64,000 nt of DNA. Origin: Dillenia suffruticosa (Eukaryota > Streptophyta > Magnoliopsida > Dilleniales > Dilleniaceae). Every line of letters starts with the position of its first letter. Position 1 is the stretch's first letter. The position numbers and the translations under genes are program-made. The DNA lies in NCBI GenBank assembly GCA_033439265.1, contig JAVTVX010000031.1, forward strand, positions 15,165,001 through 15,229,000. Reading direction: 5' to 3'. This document shows, piece after piece, positions 24,001 through 35,200 of this stretch. A model generated the notes under the pieces. That model saw nothing but the letters and a program-made list of their open reading frames with translations. It had not been told where the DNA came from and did no database searches.

Positions 24001-25066
24001 ATGTACCAATCCCCTTCACAACCACAAATGCTCCGTTCCCCACGTACAGCCTCCTCGCTTGGGGACTCAATCGGCGGAACTCCACATATGCGCTCCTATC
24101 TCGAGCTACATGGTCGGTGGCTCCTGAGTCTACAATCCACAAAGGAGAAGAGTTAGTAAGCATCACAGTGGATGAAACATAACTCATACCATGTAAAGAA
24201 GAAGGACATACCTTTCGCTCGCCACACTCGCGAGCGAAATGCCCAGATTTGCCACAAACGTAGCATCGGACTTTGCTCTTATCGAGCTCCTTCTTCTTTC
24301 GTGTCTGCCCTCTATCAACGGTTTTCGCTGCTGGCTTCCTCTTAGCCTGGCTAGGTTTCTTGTCATATTTGCGCCATTTACGCTTGACGCCCTTGGAGCC
24401 CTTACTCGACTCCGCCACATAGGTATGACCAGAAACCGACCTAGCCACCTCCTGGCGCTCCTCCTCGAGCTCACAATGCCTACGCACGTCCATGAAAGTA
24501 CGAATACTCTCAGTGTGCGTGAGGTAGGTCTTTACAACATCCCAGGAGTCAGGCAAGGACTGGATTACTCCCAGTACCTGAAGCTCATAAGACATTGGCT
24601 CCCCCATGTTCTTTAGAGAAGCGATCATACTTGACATATGCATTAAATGCTGTTTCATTGTATGATCGGGTCTCTTCTTATAGGTGATAAACCTATAAGT
24701 CAGCATCCTCAGCTTAGGAGCTGACCGGGAGCCAAGGTGCTCTCTCAGAGCACTCCAAACCGACATCGCAGTAGGATACTGCTCGTACACTGGAATCAGA
24801 TCATCGTGCATGCTGCTAAGGAGGATGACCCTAGCTTGGCCATCCTTCTTCTTCCATGCACGATACGCCTCCTCATCCAGTTTCGCCTGAGGCGTATCAC
24901 CCACCCCGGGGTCTGTCATCTCGTGTAAGAGAACCTTCGCTAGGTCCTGCTCCTCGAAGACAAATTGAACTTTACGGTGCCAAATCTCATAATTGTCACC
25001 GTTCAACTTGTCTCCCTTAACGAGATCAAGTACGATACTCTTTGTCGCAGCCATTGTCTCTGTCAC
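21059..25066 (-). CDS. Copia gag-pol polyprotein (intact, 1335 aa)
   Basis: One open frame. Gag spans residues 1-260 with a CX2CX4HX4C zinc knuckle at 268-281. The aspartic protease motif DSGATDH is at 313-319. The integrase zinc region is about 451-485 and its catalytic triad is D511, D574 and E610, with the 35-residue D-to-E spacing expected. Reverse transcriptase spans about 864-1100 with YVDD at 1012-1015, and RNase H about 1181-1318 with GYSDADWG and DNQAA. The polyprotein makes particles, copies RNA to DNA and integrates it. Start chosen: the first Met at 25066; a second Met (MAATKS) lies four codons later. No stop, frameshift or lost catalytic residue was seen, which is unusual among the elements here. 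Confidence 0.95.
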   Translation of the reverse strand: MTETMAATKSIVLDLVKGDKLNGDNYEIWHRKVQFVFEEQDLAKVLLHEMTDPGVGDTPQAKLDEEAYRAWKKKDGQARVILLSSMHDDLIPVYEQYPTAMSVWSALREHLGSRSAPKLRMLTYRFITYKKRPDHTMKQHLMHMSSMIASLKNMGEPMSYELQVLGVIQSLPDSWDVVKTYLTHTESIRTFMDVRRHCELEEERQEVARSVSGHTYVAESSKGSKGVKRKWRKYDKKPSQAKRKPAAKTVDRGQTRKKKELDKSKVRCYVCGKSGHFARECGERKVCPSSLHGMSYVSSTVMLTNSSPLWIVDSGATDHVARDRSAYVEFRRLSPQARRLYVGNGAFVVVKGIGTCKLMLPSNQVLYLHHVLYAPEIRRNLISVLCLDRLGYSVIFRNLSVSVIYDNSVLCTGLVHDGLYALDLVFFNKISDLSSIAYTSDSVVDDVSIWHSRLGHIGQERMNRLATSGLLGPLTRIELPLCEFCLAGKATRKPFGKAMRAGTPLQLIHSDICGPMNVRARNGATYFITFIDDYTRFGYVYLISHKSEALNCFRRFISEVENQLDLRIKTLRTDRGREYLSEEFKELCFEKGITRQLTIPATPQQNGVAERRNRTLLEMVRSMMTQANLAISHWGDALLTAAYVLNRVPTKSVVSTPYELWTGRQPDLSHLRPWGCAAYVHDSSHPHGKLGPRGKKCIFVRYSEHSKGHVFLGERTDDTVSEIESRNATFLEKDFPKRGEIDQDFTFYEMGEPDGPNEPRGGTQEPTMDLGPSGSNPSRGEEAPPPRRSSRGHVPRRHFPIEDEILIVTPEDDEEPHTFEKALESPMRDQWPEAMKEEMESMRVNGVWDLVDLPEDRRAIGNKWVLKIKRKADGSVERYKARLVAKGYTQTKGIDYEETFSPVVKFTSIRLLLAIVASMDLELHQMDVKTAFLNGNLDEEIYMEQPSGFVLVGHEDKVCRLRKSIYGLKQSSRRWYLRFHEEVISYGFTMIEEDHCVYLIRSDNSFVILSLYVDDILLAGNNIQYMMTIKAWLSLSFDMIDMGEAEFILGVKIQRDRSRRMLALSQETYIKKILERFGMSDCNPIDTPIAKCDGLSLEMCPKTQEDIREMRKIPYSSAVGSLMYAMLCTRPNICYAVGLVSRYQSNPGRGHWRAVKRIFRYLKGTASYSLCYGRGDLRLIGYSDADWGGDLDKRKSTSGFAFLLNGGAISWSSKKQTCVALSTMEAEFVACSVAVQESVWLRRLLDDLGVVADSGRPVMIYCDNQAAIAYTRDPKYHSRTKHIDTRYNFVRDIIEKGEVTVKYISTHCMVADPFTKPITRDSFKAHRESLGLGIF

Positions 25067-26305
25067 ACAGAAAGAAAGAGACGTTAGTGACTAATAATGC
25101 TTATTTTCACAATTTCGTACACCCTACGAATTAACAATCCAAAATGAATCGAGTATTGACCCCAAAGTGAGCATATGAGTCAACGGACACCATACACCAC
25201 AACCCGGGACCTCATCTCATCATCCGGACTTTAATTCGGTGCACAAAATCCCACAAATAGTCACAAATATGCACATAGGACCCCCAAAAAAATTGAAAAA
25301 ATCAATTTTGGACGACCTGACGCGCCGCCGCTCGCCGGCGGTGTACTTCACGCGCCGCCACGCGCCTCCACGCGCCGGCGGCATCCTGCTGCACGCGCCA
25401 GACGCGCGGCGCGCTGCTCACGCGCTGCCACGCGCCACGCGCGGCTCGGCTTACGCGCGCCCAGTCGCAGCGCGTGGCTCACGCGCCTCACGCGCTGAGC
25501 CGCCCCTGAGCCGGGTCCGACCGGGTCGGTCAACGGGTCAGGGTTGACCCGACCGACCCGGTCAACGGTTCGGGGTCTGACCCGGTCGGGTCGGTAGCGG
25601 GTCGGTCCGGGTCAGGGTCCGACCCGACCTCCACACCGCCATCCGCTTCACGAGCCTGTGTGGCGCGTGCCATGCACGCGCCTGCTGGACGCGCCCTCTG
25701 GCGCGTGCTCTTCACGCGCCCGCGGGTCTGGGCTTCTTCTTCTTCGCCCGACGGGTCCTGCAACGGGTTTTTCGACCCGATTCTCCGAAAACCCATTTCC
25801 GGCTAATTTTTACGACGGTTTCTGCCGGAAAATATATTTGGACTTCCCACAAATATTTGGAACTCGTTTTTTTTGAATGATTCAAGCCCTAAACACGGCG
25901 AATCATTTGTCCAAATTTTGGCCCTCCGCGGCCTCGCCGGAAATCCCAGTTTCCGGCAGCCAATCAATGCAAAATGCATGTCAAAACGTAGATCCATGCA
26001 CATGGAACACTAATATGCCATTTATTTAGATCAATGATCCCTCTACACGGATAGATCTAGGTTTTTAAGTTTTGGGCACCCTTAGGGCCGAAAACTTTAA
26101 CTTCAATTTTCATGGCTTAAACATGCTCCAAGAATTCAGGAAAAAATATATTTGAGATCTACGTGACATGGGTAACGTCACGGTATATTCGGATTCACGA
26201 AACTCATCCGTGATCCGAAACCCATTTTTGCAACCCCATATTTTTATACCCAAAAAATATTCCGAAAATAATTTTAATAAATCCAACCCTACGCTCTGAT
26301 ACCAA
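25067..26305 (-). other. Copia 5' leader with CpG-rich block and strong hairpin
   Basis: 1239 bp between the 5' LTR and the polyprotein start. It contains a very CpG-rich block (about 25318-25720) with many ACGCGCC/GGCGCGT words and a GGGTC/GACCC block. Within the latter, 25521-25561 folds into an 11-bp perfect stem, a 3-nt bulge, a 6-bp stem and a 4-nt loop. No credible protein frame was seen; the small open frames are compositional. Confidence 0.8.
26293..26305 (-). other. Primer binding site of copia (tRNA-iMet)
   Basis: The minus strand reads TTGGTATCAGAGC immediately after the LTR end (ATCCAACA). It is complementary to the 3' end of initiator tRNA-Met, the commonest plant copia primer. 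Confidence 0.9.
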
Positions 26306-26735
26306 TGTTGGATTTATATGCACATACACATGCGGAAGCGTGCAAAATATTTCGGAATCATAAAAGAATAGGATTTTCGGGCATACCTCAAAAGTAGATT
26401 GCAAAATCTGGGAACGACGAACCTCGATCAATCGACCTCGCAGTCGGGATGATAACCACAAAAGATGAGCTATCACCGCAGCACCACGACCCCTCAATCG
26501 AATCCGGTGACAAATTCTCTTCGCAGAATTTTTCCCTCTTTCTCTCAATTGTCTCCTCACAATCTTTTGCAATGGTTGTGTGTACTAGGGTTTTGCCCCT
26601 AGTTTCCATATGTCTCCGTCACCACAAATGGTAGGGAATTCAAATCCCATAAGTTACCATTTGTGCATATGGAAAGTGGGATATTTTCTTTTTCCAAATA
26701 TGGAAAGATGCCCCACGTGGGCATTCATTCCTTCA
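26306..26735 (-). repeat. 5' LTR of the copia element
   Basis: 430-bp partner of 19485-19914 with one C/T difference. It is followed on the right by the target duplication TAAAC (26736-26740) and the rest of CRK copy 1 exon 7. Confidence 0.95.
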
Positions 26736-26829
26736 TAAACAACCTGCATTTTCAGTAGGCCGAGTGGTCCCACCCAATAACAAGTCCTCCGTGAATGTGG
26801 TGACCTTGTCAAAGATGTCACCTCGATGA

Positions 26830-29800
26830 CAATAGTTGATAGTGTATGCAGTTGTATATTACCAAAACAGTGTTGCAAAGTATTTCATCTAAGTAATTTA
26901 AGATCGGTGATGCCATGAAAGTGCGCACCAGTCCGTTGGATTAGCCCGCAAGAAGACCAACCAACAAGGTTGTTAATTCTCTTGCAGTTGTATCAAACGA
27001 TAATAACAACTTGTCACATGCTTTGCTGCACAAATTCTAGAATTCCTTCCAAGAATTGTACACAATAGCCCAATTGTTGCCCACTATGAGCACAAATACT
27101 CCTATGTTTGGCCCTGCACATTTAGACATACCATCGGAACTGATTGTTGTCCTTTTACAGACAAAAGCAAATGGATACACTTGTTAGTGCAGTGTCATAT
27201 ACAAAATGTGGAAAAGAAAAGAAAAGAAAAATAAAAATTTGCCAACTTTTTTTTGGTTTTTTGAGTTCATTCCAGCCGAAAATTTGGGATAACTCACTTT
27301 TCCACGGCGAGTATTTTGCAAATGAATATGCAGCAGAGAAGCAACTTAATTAACATCTGTCAGTACTTTTAGACAGTTAGTCAGGTTTTTGTTTGAAAGA
27401 ACTTTACAAATTCCTAAATGGTTGAGCCATATGCATTCTTGTTTACCGAGAGATGAGCAAAAGCAGACTGAATGATAAATCTAAAGCTAAGATATTACTT
27501 GTTTTTAAATTGAAAGTACTCATACAAGCTTGAGTTAGCTTGCCTGTTTGATAAAATGATTGGGCTTCGTGGATCCACAGTTGCTTTAATCGTCGGATAG
27601 TTCAAACTTCTTAGAACTTCGCTCTTACGGACTTTTCATTTGCATCTAAGAAAGTAGGTTCCTCAGCTTTTGACTGGGACAGTTAAAACGAAGAAAAGTG
27701 AGTGCACCGCGGAGTTGAGAACAGTCAAGAGTAATTGTTGGCCAGTGGCATGATATTTTGGTAATGGGTTCAGCCGTCAGCAGCAAATCTATCTCCTTCG
27801 TTAGTAAGCAACATCTATCATGTCTTTTTTTTTTTTTCTCTCCATCGGTATTTAGAATTATATTCTAATTAATCTGTTTAAATTACTATCAAAATTTGAG
27901 AGTTCTTTGACATTATTTTTTTCTTTCTTAAAATTTAAATTTAAATTTTAAAACCAAACGTTCTTCTTGGAGTCAACTCTTCGGTTGTATCAATCATGAG
28001 TCTTTAAAACGTGCAGAGTTCTTTCTTAATCTTGACTGTGTCATATTTGAAGGAGCCAACAATTGCACCCACATTGTTCACATTCCTGGTCCTCGCAATC
28101 AAGTGAAAGGATAACATGTTTGAAAGCATCCTCTTCTTTTTCTTCTCTCTTTTTTTTTTCCAAAAAAAAAAAAAATCAAATTTTATCCATTAAGGTGTTA
28201 ATAAAATCTCTTTGCTAGAAGAGGGATGAGATTTTAGGTGGAAACCAATAACCCCTCCTAAAAAAAAAAAAGAAAAGAAAAGAAAACCTTGGACACTGTA
28301 CTAGAAGCGTAACAATTTGCTGTATAGAATTTACCACCATAAAATTTACTCCTACTCACATAAAAATTACTCTTTCCCTTATCTTCCCTATGCTCCTTTT
28401 TACTTGTTGTTTAAGATTTTTGCATAGAGATTAAGGAAGCAATTAATCTCTATTTTACAAAAATTTGATTTAATCTTATTAAATTACTGTTTCTATTAAT
28501 GGTTTCTCTTCCCCTAATTTTGTATCTAGGTTGTATGGGAAAAGCAAAATGAATATGAAACCATATTTTGTAAAAATACAGAAAATAGAAATGTAGTCAA
28601 ACGTGTAAATATAAAAAATATAAGAATTTTTATGTCGATATTAATTATTTTATGAAAATAATAGAATAGTCATATTTTATAATAAAAAATTAAAATGATC
28701 AAATATGTAATTATTACTCATAAAACAAGTAATATAAAAAATAAATAATTATAATTAAAAATAAATAATTCATTAAATATGAAAAATATGTAAATATAAC
28801 AAATATAATAAATTTTTTGTAAATATTAATTAATTAATCACAGTTCCATTAATTCTTTAAGAGGGAGGAAGATAATAAGCATAAAAGATAAATATAAACA
28901 TGTTAACAGGAGGATAATGAACAAGATAGAAGAAACAAATCAATACTTTTCTCAAAAATACGAATAATTTGAAACAAAATAAATTTTAAAAAATGACAGT
29001 TAAAAAAAAGGGGAAGAAATGGAGTATAGTTGAGTTAGGAGAATTTTTTACATTTAAAATTGTTTTTGTATTTTTCATATTTTTCTTTTTTCTTAGAGAG
29101 AGAAAGAAAAAGTAAAGACAAAGTTGTTTTTAAAAAAAAAAAAGAAAAGAAAAAGATAAGTTTTCTTTTTCATGTTTTTATATTATTTATTACCTCACCC
29201 TTTATCCTACCACCAAAACTAACCTAACAAGAGCGTAAATATTATTCCATCGTAAATTTTTGGAAGAGAAATTATTTCCTAAATATACTTAAAAGGGGGT
29301 GAAAATTTAATGGCCCAATATTTCACCCCTGGCCCTTTTTCCTTTCTATCACACATTTACTAGGTTTTAAGAGATTGATTTTTTTTCATTATTATTATTA
29401 AAGAAAGAGATTGAATACTTAGAAATGTAGAATGAGAGATTTTTCTTGAAAAAAATGTTAAATCATAGCATAATCCTAATGATTATATTATTCAAATAAA
29501 ATTATATTAATTAATTAATTAATTGTTGTCATTATACATATGCATCCTTTTTTATTTACAAAGAATGTTATATAATATATATATATATATATATAACCTA
29601 TTATATATATTTAAAGAAAAAGGGAAGGAAGTGAGATGATATTAGTAAAGGGAGCAACCATCAACGGTCGACCTATTAGATAAAATTATTAAATTATTTA
29701 ATCAAGTTTCAGATTTGAAATTTAATAATAAAAAAAATTATATTGAGAAAATTGCTCTTAAATTGAGCATTTCTATATATAGATTAATAATTCATATCTA

Positions 29801-29905
29801 TAAAAATTAATTATAAGCAGCTGTTATAGTTGATGCTATAAGATTGTTTTTTTTTGTCATTATTAAGTTTTATATATAACATTTAAAAGATTTAAAATAA
29901 AAAAA
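26830..29905. other. AT-rich downstream flank of CRK copy 1, no gene seen
   Basis: About 3.1 kb matching 42370-47958 (which contains a solo LTR). It includes the 3' UTR region of CRK, an A/G-rich run (27210-27230), poly-T and poly-A runs and a (TA)n microsatellite at 29574-29595. The 69-codon open frame at 27144-27353 is kept in both duplicates but has no recognisable domain and is more likely chance or UTR. Confidence 0.7.
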
Positions 29906-30587
29906 TATTGGAGATAGATCAAAACTCCACAGATGAAGGCTATGCTTACTCATGCTTACTTGAACGGGACGACTGGTCGCTTGAAGTTACTCTTCAATAA
30001 GATTTGCAAAAGACCGCTAGAGGGTGTTCCGATGGGGAAAACTCAAACTCTCAAGTCAGAGAACGGTTTTTTAAAAGAGAAAAAATAGACCGAAATGAAA
30101 CTCTAAATGTCTTTGTATTGTATAAGTTCTGAGAGCAAGAGGACTTACCTTAGTTTCATCGATGCCGTATATATAAATTACTCGTGCCTATTCCGTATAC
30201 CTTCGGGGTGTTGAAACCCTAATTTTCTTATAGAGACGTCTTTAGATTTATGAGAATCAAATGAAATCTTAGGAGATCTAGAGTCTTATTAAGTGAGGGA
30301 AATTAGAATTTACAGAGAAATTACATTCCTTATCAAAGAGAATTCAAAGATCTCCTTCTTTGTTACGGGATTTTGTTCCCGTACTCTACAGACAAACTAA
30401 TATTACCCCAAGCTATTCAAACATCGAGCACCAAGGAGGTTCAGCTACCAAGCGGAATCTAGTCGTTGGACACCGATCGAGGGAATGTACTTGTGGTGTC
30501 TCAATAGATTTACAACTCGTCATGCTTGTTGGGCCCATGCAACGTCATTTGGAAATTAGTCCATGCAATTTAGTCCATGCAACATCA
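29906..30587 (-). mobile_element. 3' LTR of Tat-like gypsy element, duplicate 1
   Basis: About 682 bp, matching 47959-48641 and, more distantly, the two halves of the LTR at 54155-57108. The outer end is decayed to TATTGGAG (TGTTGGA in the other LTR) and the inner end is ...CATGCAACATCA. The paired comparison defines both ends. A-rich sequence flanks it on the left. Confidence 0.82.
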
Positions 30588-31659
30588 TTTGTCCCCTACT
30601 CCTCGTGTCATTTTGACGAAGGAGAGAACGACATGGGAAGTAAGTTTGAAGGTCGTTACCTGAAAGGCCACACGGGGGATTTAATGAAAATATCTATCGA
30701 AATAATGATCCCAAAATAAATATTTTCGTGAGAAGTTGGAAATTTTGAATTTCTCATTCATTACGCACCCAACAGTCGCAAGGGCTACGCTTTTGCTGTT
30801 ATAAATAAAGGAGAGGGCTCTGCTGTTGTCACGGAGTGATCTCGAGAGATTTGAAGTTTGCCCCTTGACATTCCGGCATTGAGAGTTAGCACACCTTAGA
30901 GATAGTTCGAATATGAGTTTTAAGTCATGAAGCTTTATTTGTTAGAGGGTTTCTACAAACATAAGGTACCATCATGTGCAGGGCTACCGATATAAGGCGC
31001 CATCACGATGTCTGGGATTCCGATATTATGGTGGGGTCTGTTGGGGTTCCTCAAGGATACTGGCTTTGAGTACAAAGTGATCTTAACTCGAACAGGAAAG
31101 GTTCTTATTCGTAGTGGAAGTTCTCTTCTCAAAGTCAAAATCATCAAGATCGGAATCATTGTCTGGCCTTCAGTGGCCGAGGGTCCTTCCTTAGCCTTTT
31201 TCAAGTCGGGCGATAAGAGGAGTCAGGGATTCAGACGAGGCCAAGCGATGGAGACTCATTTTGGCAAACTCCTGCTTTCTACAAAGTCCTTGCCAGCTTC
31301 TCTTGTAAAATTTCTATAATTTTTCTTCTAATTGTATGGTATTTTCTTTGTACTATACGGTGTCTTGTACTTCTTGTTGTATCTGCATCTGTTTTGCTAT
31401 GTGATAATATTGATGAGTGAATTTCTTTCCTCCTTTGAAATTGTATGTTTGTCTTGTACTTGTAATGTGAGTAATGATGCTCTCCATTTTGTTCGGAATA
31501 ACTAACTATCCTCTTCGTTTGTGCATTCAACATTTGCTAACTTATGACAAAAATGACAACTGATGCACTGTGTCTCGAGTAAGGGAGTGGGAGAAGCTCT
31601 CAACGAGAGAAAGGGTCATGCTTGCCTGTCCGTAAGTTACATCCCTTGCTCACTATATG
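30588..31659 (-). other. Tat-like element, non-coding part inside the 3' LTR
   Basis: About 1.1 kb between the LTR and the tandem repeats, matching 48642-49710. No protein domain was recognised on either strand. Non-coding DNA between pol and the 3' LTR is known for Tat-lineage elements. Confidence 0.6.
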
Positions 31660-32168
31660 CTACGCTCGGTAGGACGTCAAAGAGAGAGAGTAAATCTCTA
31701 CGAGCTATGTTCGGTAGGAACATTCAAGAGAGAGAATCTCAATGGTAGGACAGGCTGTGTCTACCCATCAAGGAGTCATATTTGGTAGGAACATTCGAAA
31801 GAGAGAATCTCAATGATAGGATGGGCCATGTCCACTCATCGGGAAATCATGTCCCTTATTAATGATATGCTACGTTCGGTAAGAACACTCGAGGGAGAGA
31901 ATCTCAATGATAGGAAGGGCCATGTCTACCCGTCGGGGAGTCATGTCCCTTATTGACGACACGCTTGGTTCGGTAAAAATATTCGAGAGAGAAAATTTCA
32001 ACGATAGGATGAGCCGTATCCACTGTCGAAGAGTCATGTCCATTATTGACAACATATTACGTTCAGTAGGAACATTCAAGAGAGAAAATCACAATGATAG
32101 GATGTCCGTGTCTACCCGTGGGGAAGTCATATCCCTTATTGATGACACACAACGTTCGGTAGGGACAT
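31660..32168. repeat. Tandem repeat (about 93 bp unit) in Tat-like element, duplicate 1
   Basis: Six degenerate units each carry TTCGGTAGGAACATTCGAGAGAGA, ATCTCAATGATAGGATG and a GGGAGTCATGTCCCTTATTGA block. The last three are 93-94 bp; the first ones are shorter. The same array is at 49714-50222. The unit length is a multiple of three, so long frames stay open on both strands by repetition. Confidence 0.85.
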
Positions 32169-32245
32169 AATAGCAAATCAAACGGTAGATAGGGTCTAAG
32201 CAGTTTTACTTAACTATTCGGCTGGAGCTAATAGGATGCCTATCG

Positions 32246-35200
32246 TTATTGATTATAGATGCGTAAGTTCTCAAAGTTCCAAGTTCTCGGCACGATAGAG
32301 CCATCTAGACGATTGAGATGATATGTCCCCAGCCGAACTTCTGAACGTACCTGATAAGATCCTTCCCAATTGGGCACTAGTTTCCCACTTGATTGGGGCT
32401 GTCTGATAGCCTTTGCCCTTCTTAGTACTAGATCGCTAGGCTTATACATCCTGACCCTGACCTGCCTATTATAGTATCGTACCATTTCCTACTGATAGGT
32501 TGCCATCTGAACAGATGCAGTTTCTCATAGTTCAGGGAGCAAGTCCAGTCGTTCGCACAATAATGGCTCGTTCTACCCGGGATCGTATTGATATGCTTGA
32601 AGCAAGTGGATGTCGATTTCCACTGGTTTACTGCCTCGTAGCCATAAGTCAAACTGAATGGTGTTTCTCCCGTTACCCTTAGGAGCATTGTTCTGTAAGC
32701 CCATAGGATGCTATAAAGCACCTCTACCCAGTGATTTTTGACTTCGTCTAGTGAAGCCTTTAGTCTTTGCAAGATTGTTTGGTTTTTCACTTCAGCAAGG
32801 CAATAAGTCAAGGGGTATACGATAGAGTTAAAAAGATGTTGGATTTCTAATCTGTCACAGAAGTCTTGGAAGCTTTTGTTGTCAAACTATTTGCCATTGT
32901 CAGTAATGAGGACATGGGGCACGCCAAACCTGGTGATGATGGACTTCCACATGAAGTACTGTATCATGCCTGTCACGCCCCAAACCGGGATCGTGAGCAG
33001 CCGCCCGTTGCCCTAGGATGCCAGCTGTATTTTTACAGAAAATCGGGCAGAACCTCCCCATAAATCGGAAGTTTCCCGTATACAATTAAACCTGTATAAT
33101 CAAAATCAATCTATAATTTAAATAAATGGTCATCCCGGCCTCTACAAAATCAATAAACACCACCGCCAGCATCCAGAACAACGCAAGGCTACAAGTTTCT
33201 GGCAGTCCTAGCCACAGACCTCTACTGTCATGCCCAACTAGAGCATGAGCAACCGCTATACCGAGCGGATCTAAGTTTATACAATGTATAACACATTTCC
33301 CAAGTAACATTCAAATACGTACAATCGCCTCAATGCAAATGAAATATGAGAGTTAAACTAAACAGTCATCCCAAAATAAGTACATGGCCAACTACGGATC
33401 TCAATGTCAAGACCTCGCAGGGTCGAAACTAAATTAAAAGTAAATCTCACCGTCAAAACACCAAATCCGCTCTAGAGCCTGTAACGCTGCTCTATCACAA
33501 TCAACCTGTCTGAGGAGGGAAAAGAGAGGGGTGAGTATCCTGGGAAGATACTCAGTGAGTGAGGGGGATAATATCAAGCATAAATAGTGTGGGTGAACCA
33601 TTGGAGTGTCAAATAACATCAATCGAAATAAAATTCGCATTTCGCAGCAAAACATGATATGTCTAGCAATTTGAAATCATTTAAATCAGTCACACGATAA
33701 CAAGCATGTATGCATCCATTTAAAATCAAGTAATATCAGAGCGAGCAAAAAATGGTCCTGGCAAAGGTCAACCGTGACCAAGGACAGGCGCATCGGGGGT
33801 TTTATTATGCATAAACTTTAAAACGCTCTCTATCCCGACGTTGGCCATGAGTTAGCTGGGGCCAACTCATCAACGTGTATAGGACCCCGCCCGGTGCTAG
33901 ACGGTGGCGTCACACACGTCCTCCCCCTACGTGGGTTCAACCGGCCGCGCCTATAGCCTTTAGAATAAATGACGTTTGCGAATACCTCCTGCAGAAGCGT
34001 ATCCGGGCAACCCGTGCCTCTACAAACGCCCTTCGTAGCTACGGAATCATCATAGTATCACAAGGGCACAACGTCCCATAGTATCACAAGGGCACAAGTC
34101 CCAGGGCACAACGTCCCACAAGTAAAATCACATCATCTCATAACTAGTGGGCATCCAACCCACATAGTTCATCAAAACATTTCAAATCTGCGTGCCAATA
34201 CGTTTCATTGAATCTTTTCAAACAGCATATCAATGCGACGGTAGAAAAGAAATTTTAAAATTTCAAGTAATGGCACAATTATTGTTTCATTTCAAACCAG
34301 GGATGCATAGTCATCGTAATTAAAATTCAAGACACTCCAATAATCACAAAACGGATTTGAAATTCAATGTCATACGTCAGGTCAATGCATATCAAAAGCA
34401 TGTTTTATCGAAAACACGACAGAAAACAAGTTTTTACTATTTTATACAAGAGATTAGAGTCCCACTCACTTATTTAGGGAGGGTGGTCACTCCCTACTTT
34501 TCAACGACTCTCCAAAAGACAAACCTAATTAAATTATCAAATTTTTATATCATATAAAACCCTAATAAGGGAAAATTTATTCACACTGTGAAGTGAGTGC
34601 GTTTCTCTCACCTAGAGTTCCTCGGGTTTCAGACCTAGCTATCGTTCGCCCGTCGAATTGGTCTAAAACCTGTAATATTTCCAAATTTCAATTATATTAG
34701 AAATAACTAAATTTCTAACACCAAACCCTAGAACTTCAACCAAATATAGTCGTTACCTGCAGTACAGAAGATGCAGGTGAGCTCTCGAAGGGGAAAGCCG
34801 GTCGCGGGCTAGCGGGCGGTCACGGGCTCGTGGGCCGGTGGGCTGGCGGGCTAGCGGGCTGGCCCGCTGGTGGCTCGCGGGCTCTCAGCCCGGCTTGCTG
34901 GCCGCAGCGGGCTTCGTGGGTTGCAATGGGCCGCGGCTGGACTGGGCCTTGGGCCGCTGGTGGGCTGGCCCGCTCACGGGCTAGGGCTCGCGCTGGGTCA
35001 CGAGCTGGGTCGCGCGCTGGCTCGTGCGCTAGCTCGCGCCGGCTCGCGCGCTAGCTCGCGCTGGGTCGCGCGCAGGCTCGCGCGCTAGCTCGCGCTGGGT
35101 CCCGAGCTGGCTCGCGCGCTGGGCCATGCGCTGGCTCGTGCTGGGTCGCGTGCAGGGCTCGCTGGAGATCGCGCGCTGGCTCGAGGAGGCAGCACTGGAG

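Larger units (their letters stand above)
19485..26735 (-). mobile_element. Young, structurally complete Ty1/copia retrotransposon (7251 bp)
   Basis: Minus-strand element with 430-bp LTRs at both ends, a perfect 5-bp target duplication, a tRNA-iMet primer binding site touching the 5' LTR and one uninterrupted 1335-codon gag-pol frame. The LTRs differ at a single position (C at 19866, T at 26687). The 5' leader is 1239 bp (25067-26305) and the 3' untranslated part 1144 bp (19915-21058). The domain order (INT before RT) makes it copia. I cannot assign the lineage firmly. It lies in the last exon of CRK copy 1. Confidence 0.96.

Noticed and set aside
27144-27353. 69-codon frame kept in both duplicates
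   Set aside because: Conservation follows from the young duplication; no domain and AT-rich low-complexity codons.
28015-28110. Short RNase H-like or LINE-like peptide (HIVHIPGPRNQ) downstream of CRK copy 1
   Set aside because: Too short and isolated, with no neighbouring domain on the same strand; could be chance.
31907-32170. Repeat protein encoded by the 93-bp array as a host gene
   Set aside because: It lies inside a retrotransposon, has no start context, splice signals or known domain, and is open on both strands because of the repetition.
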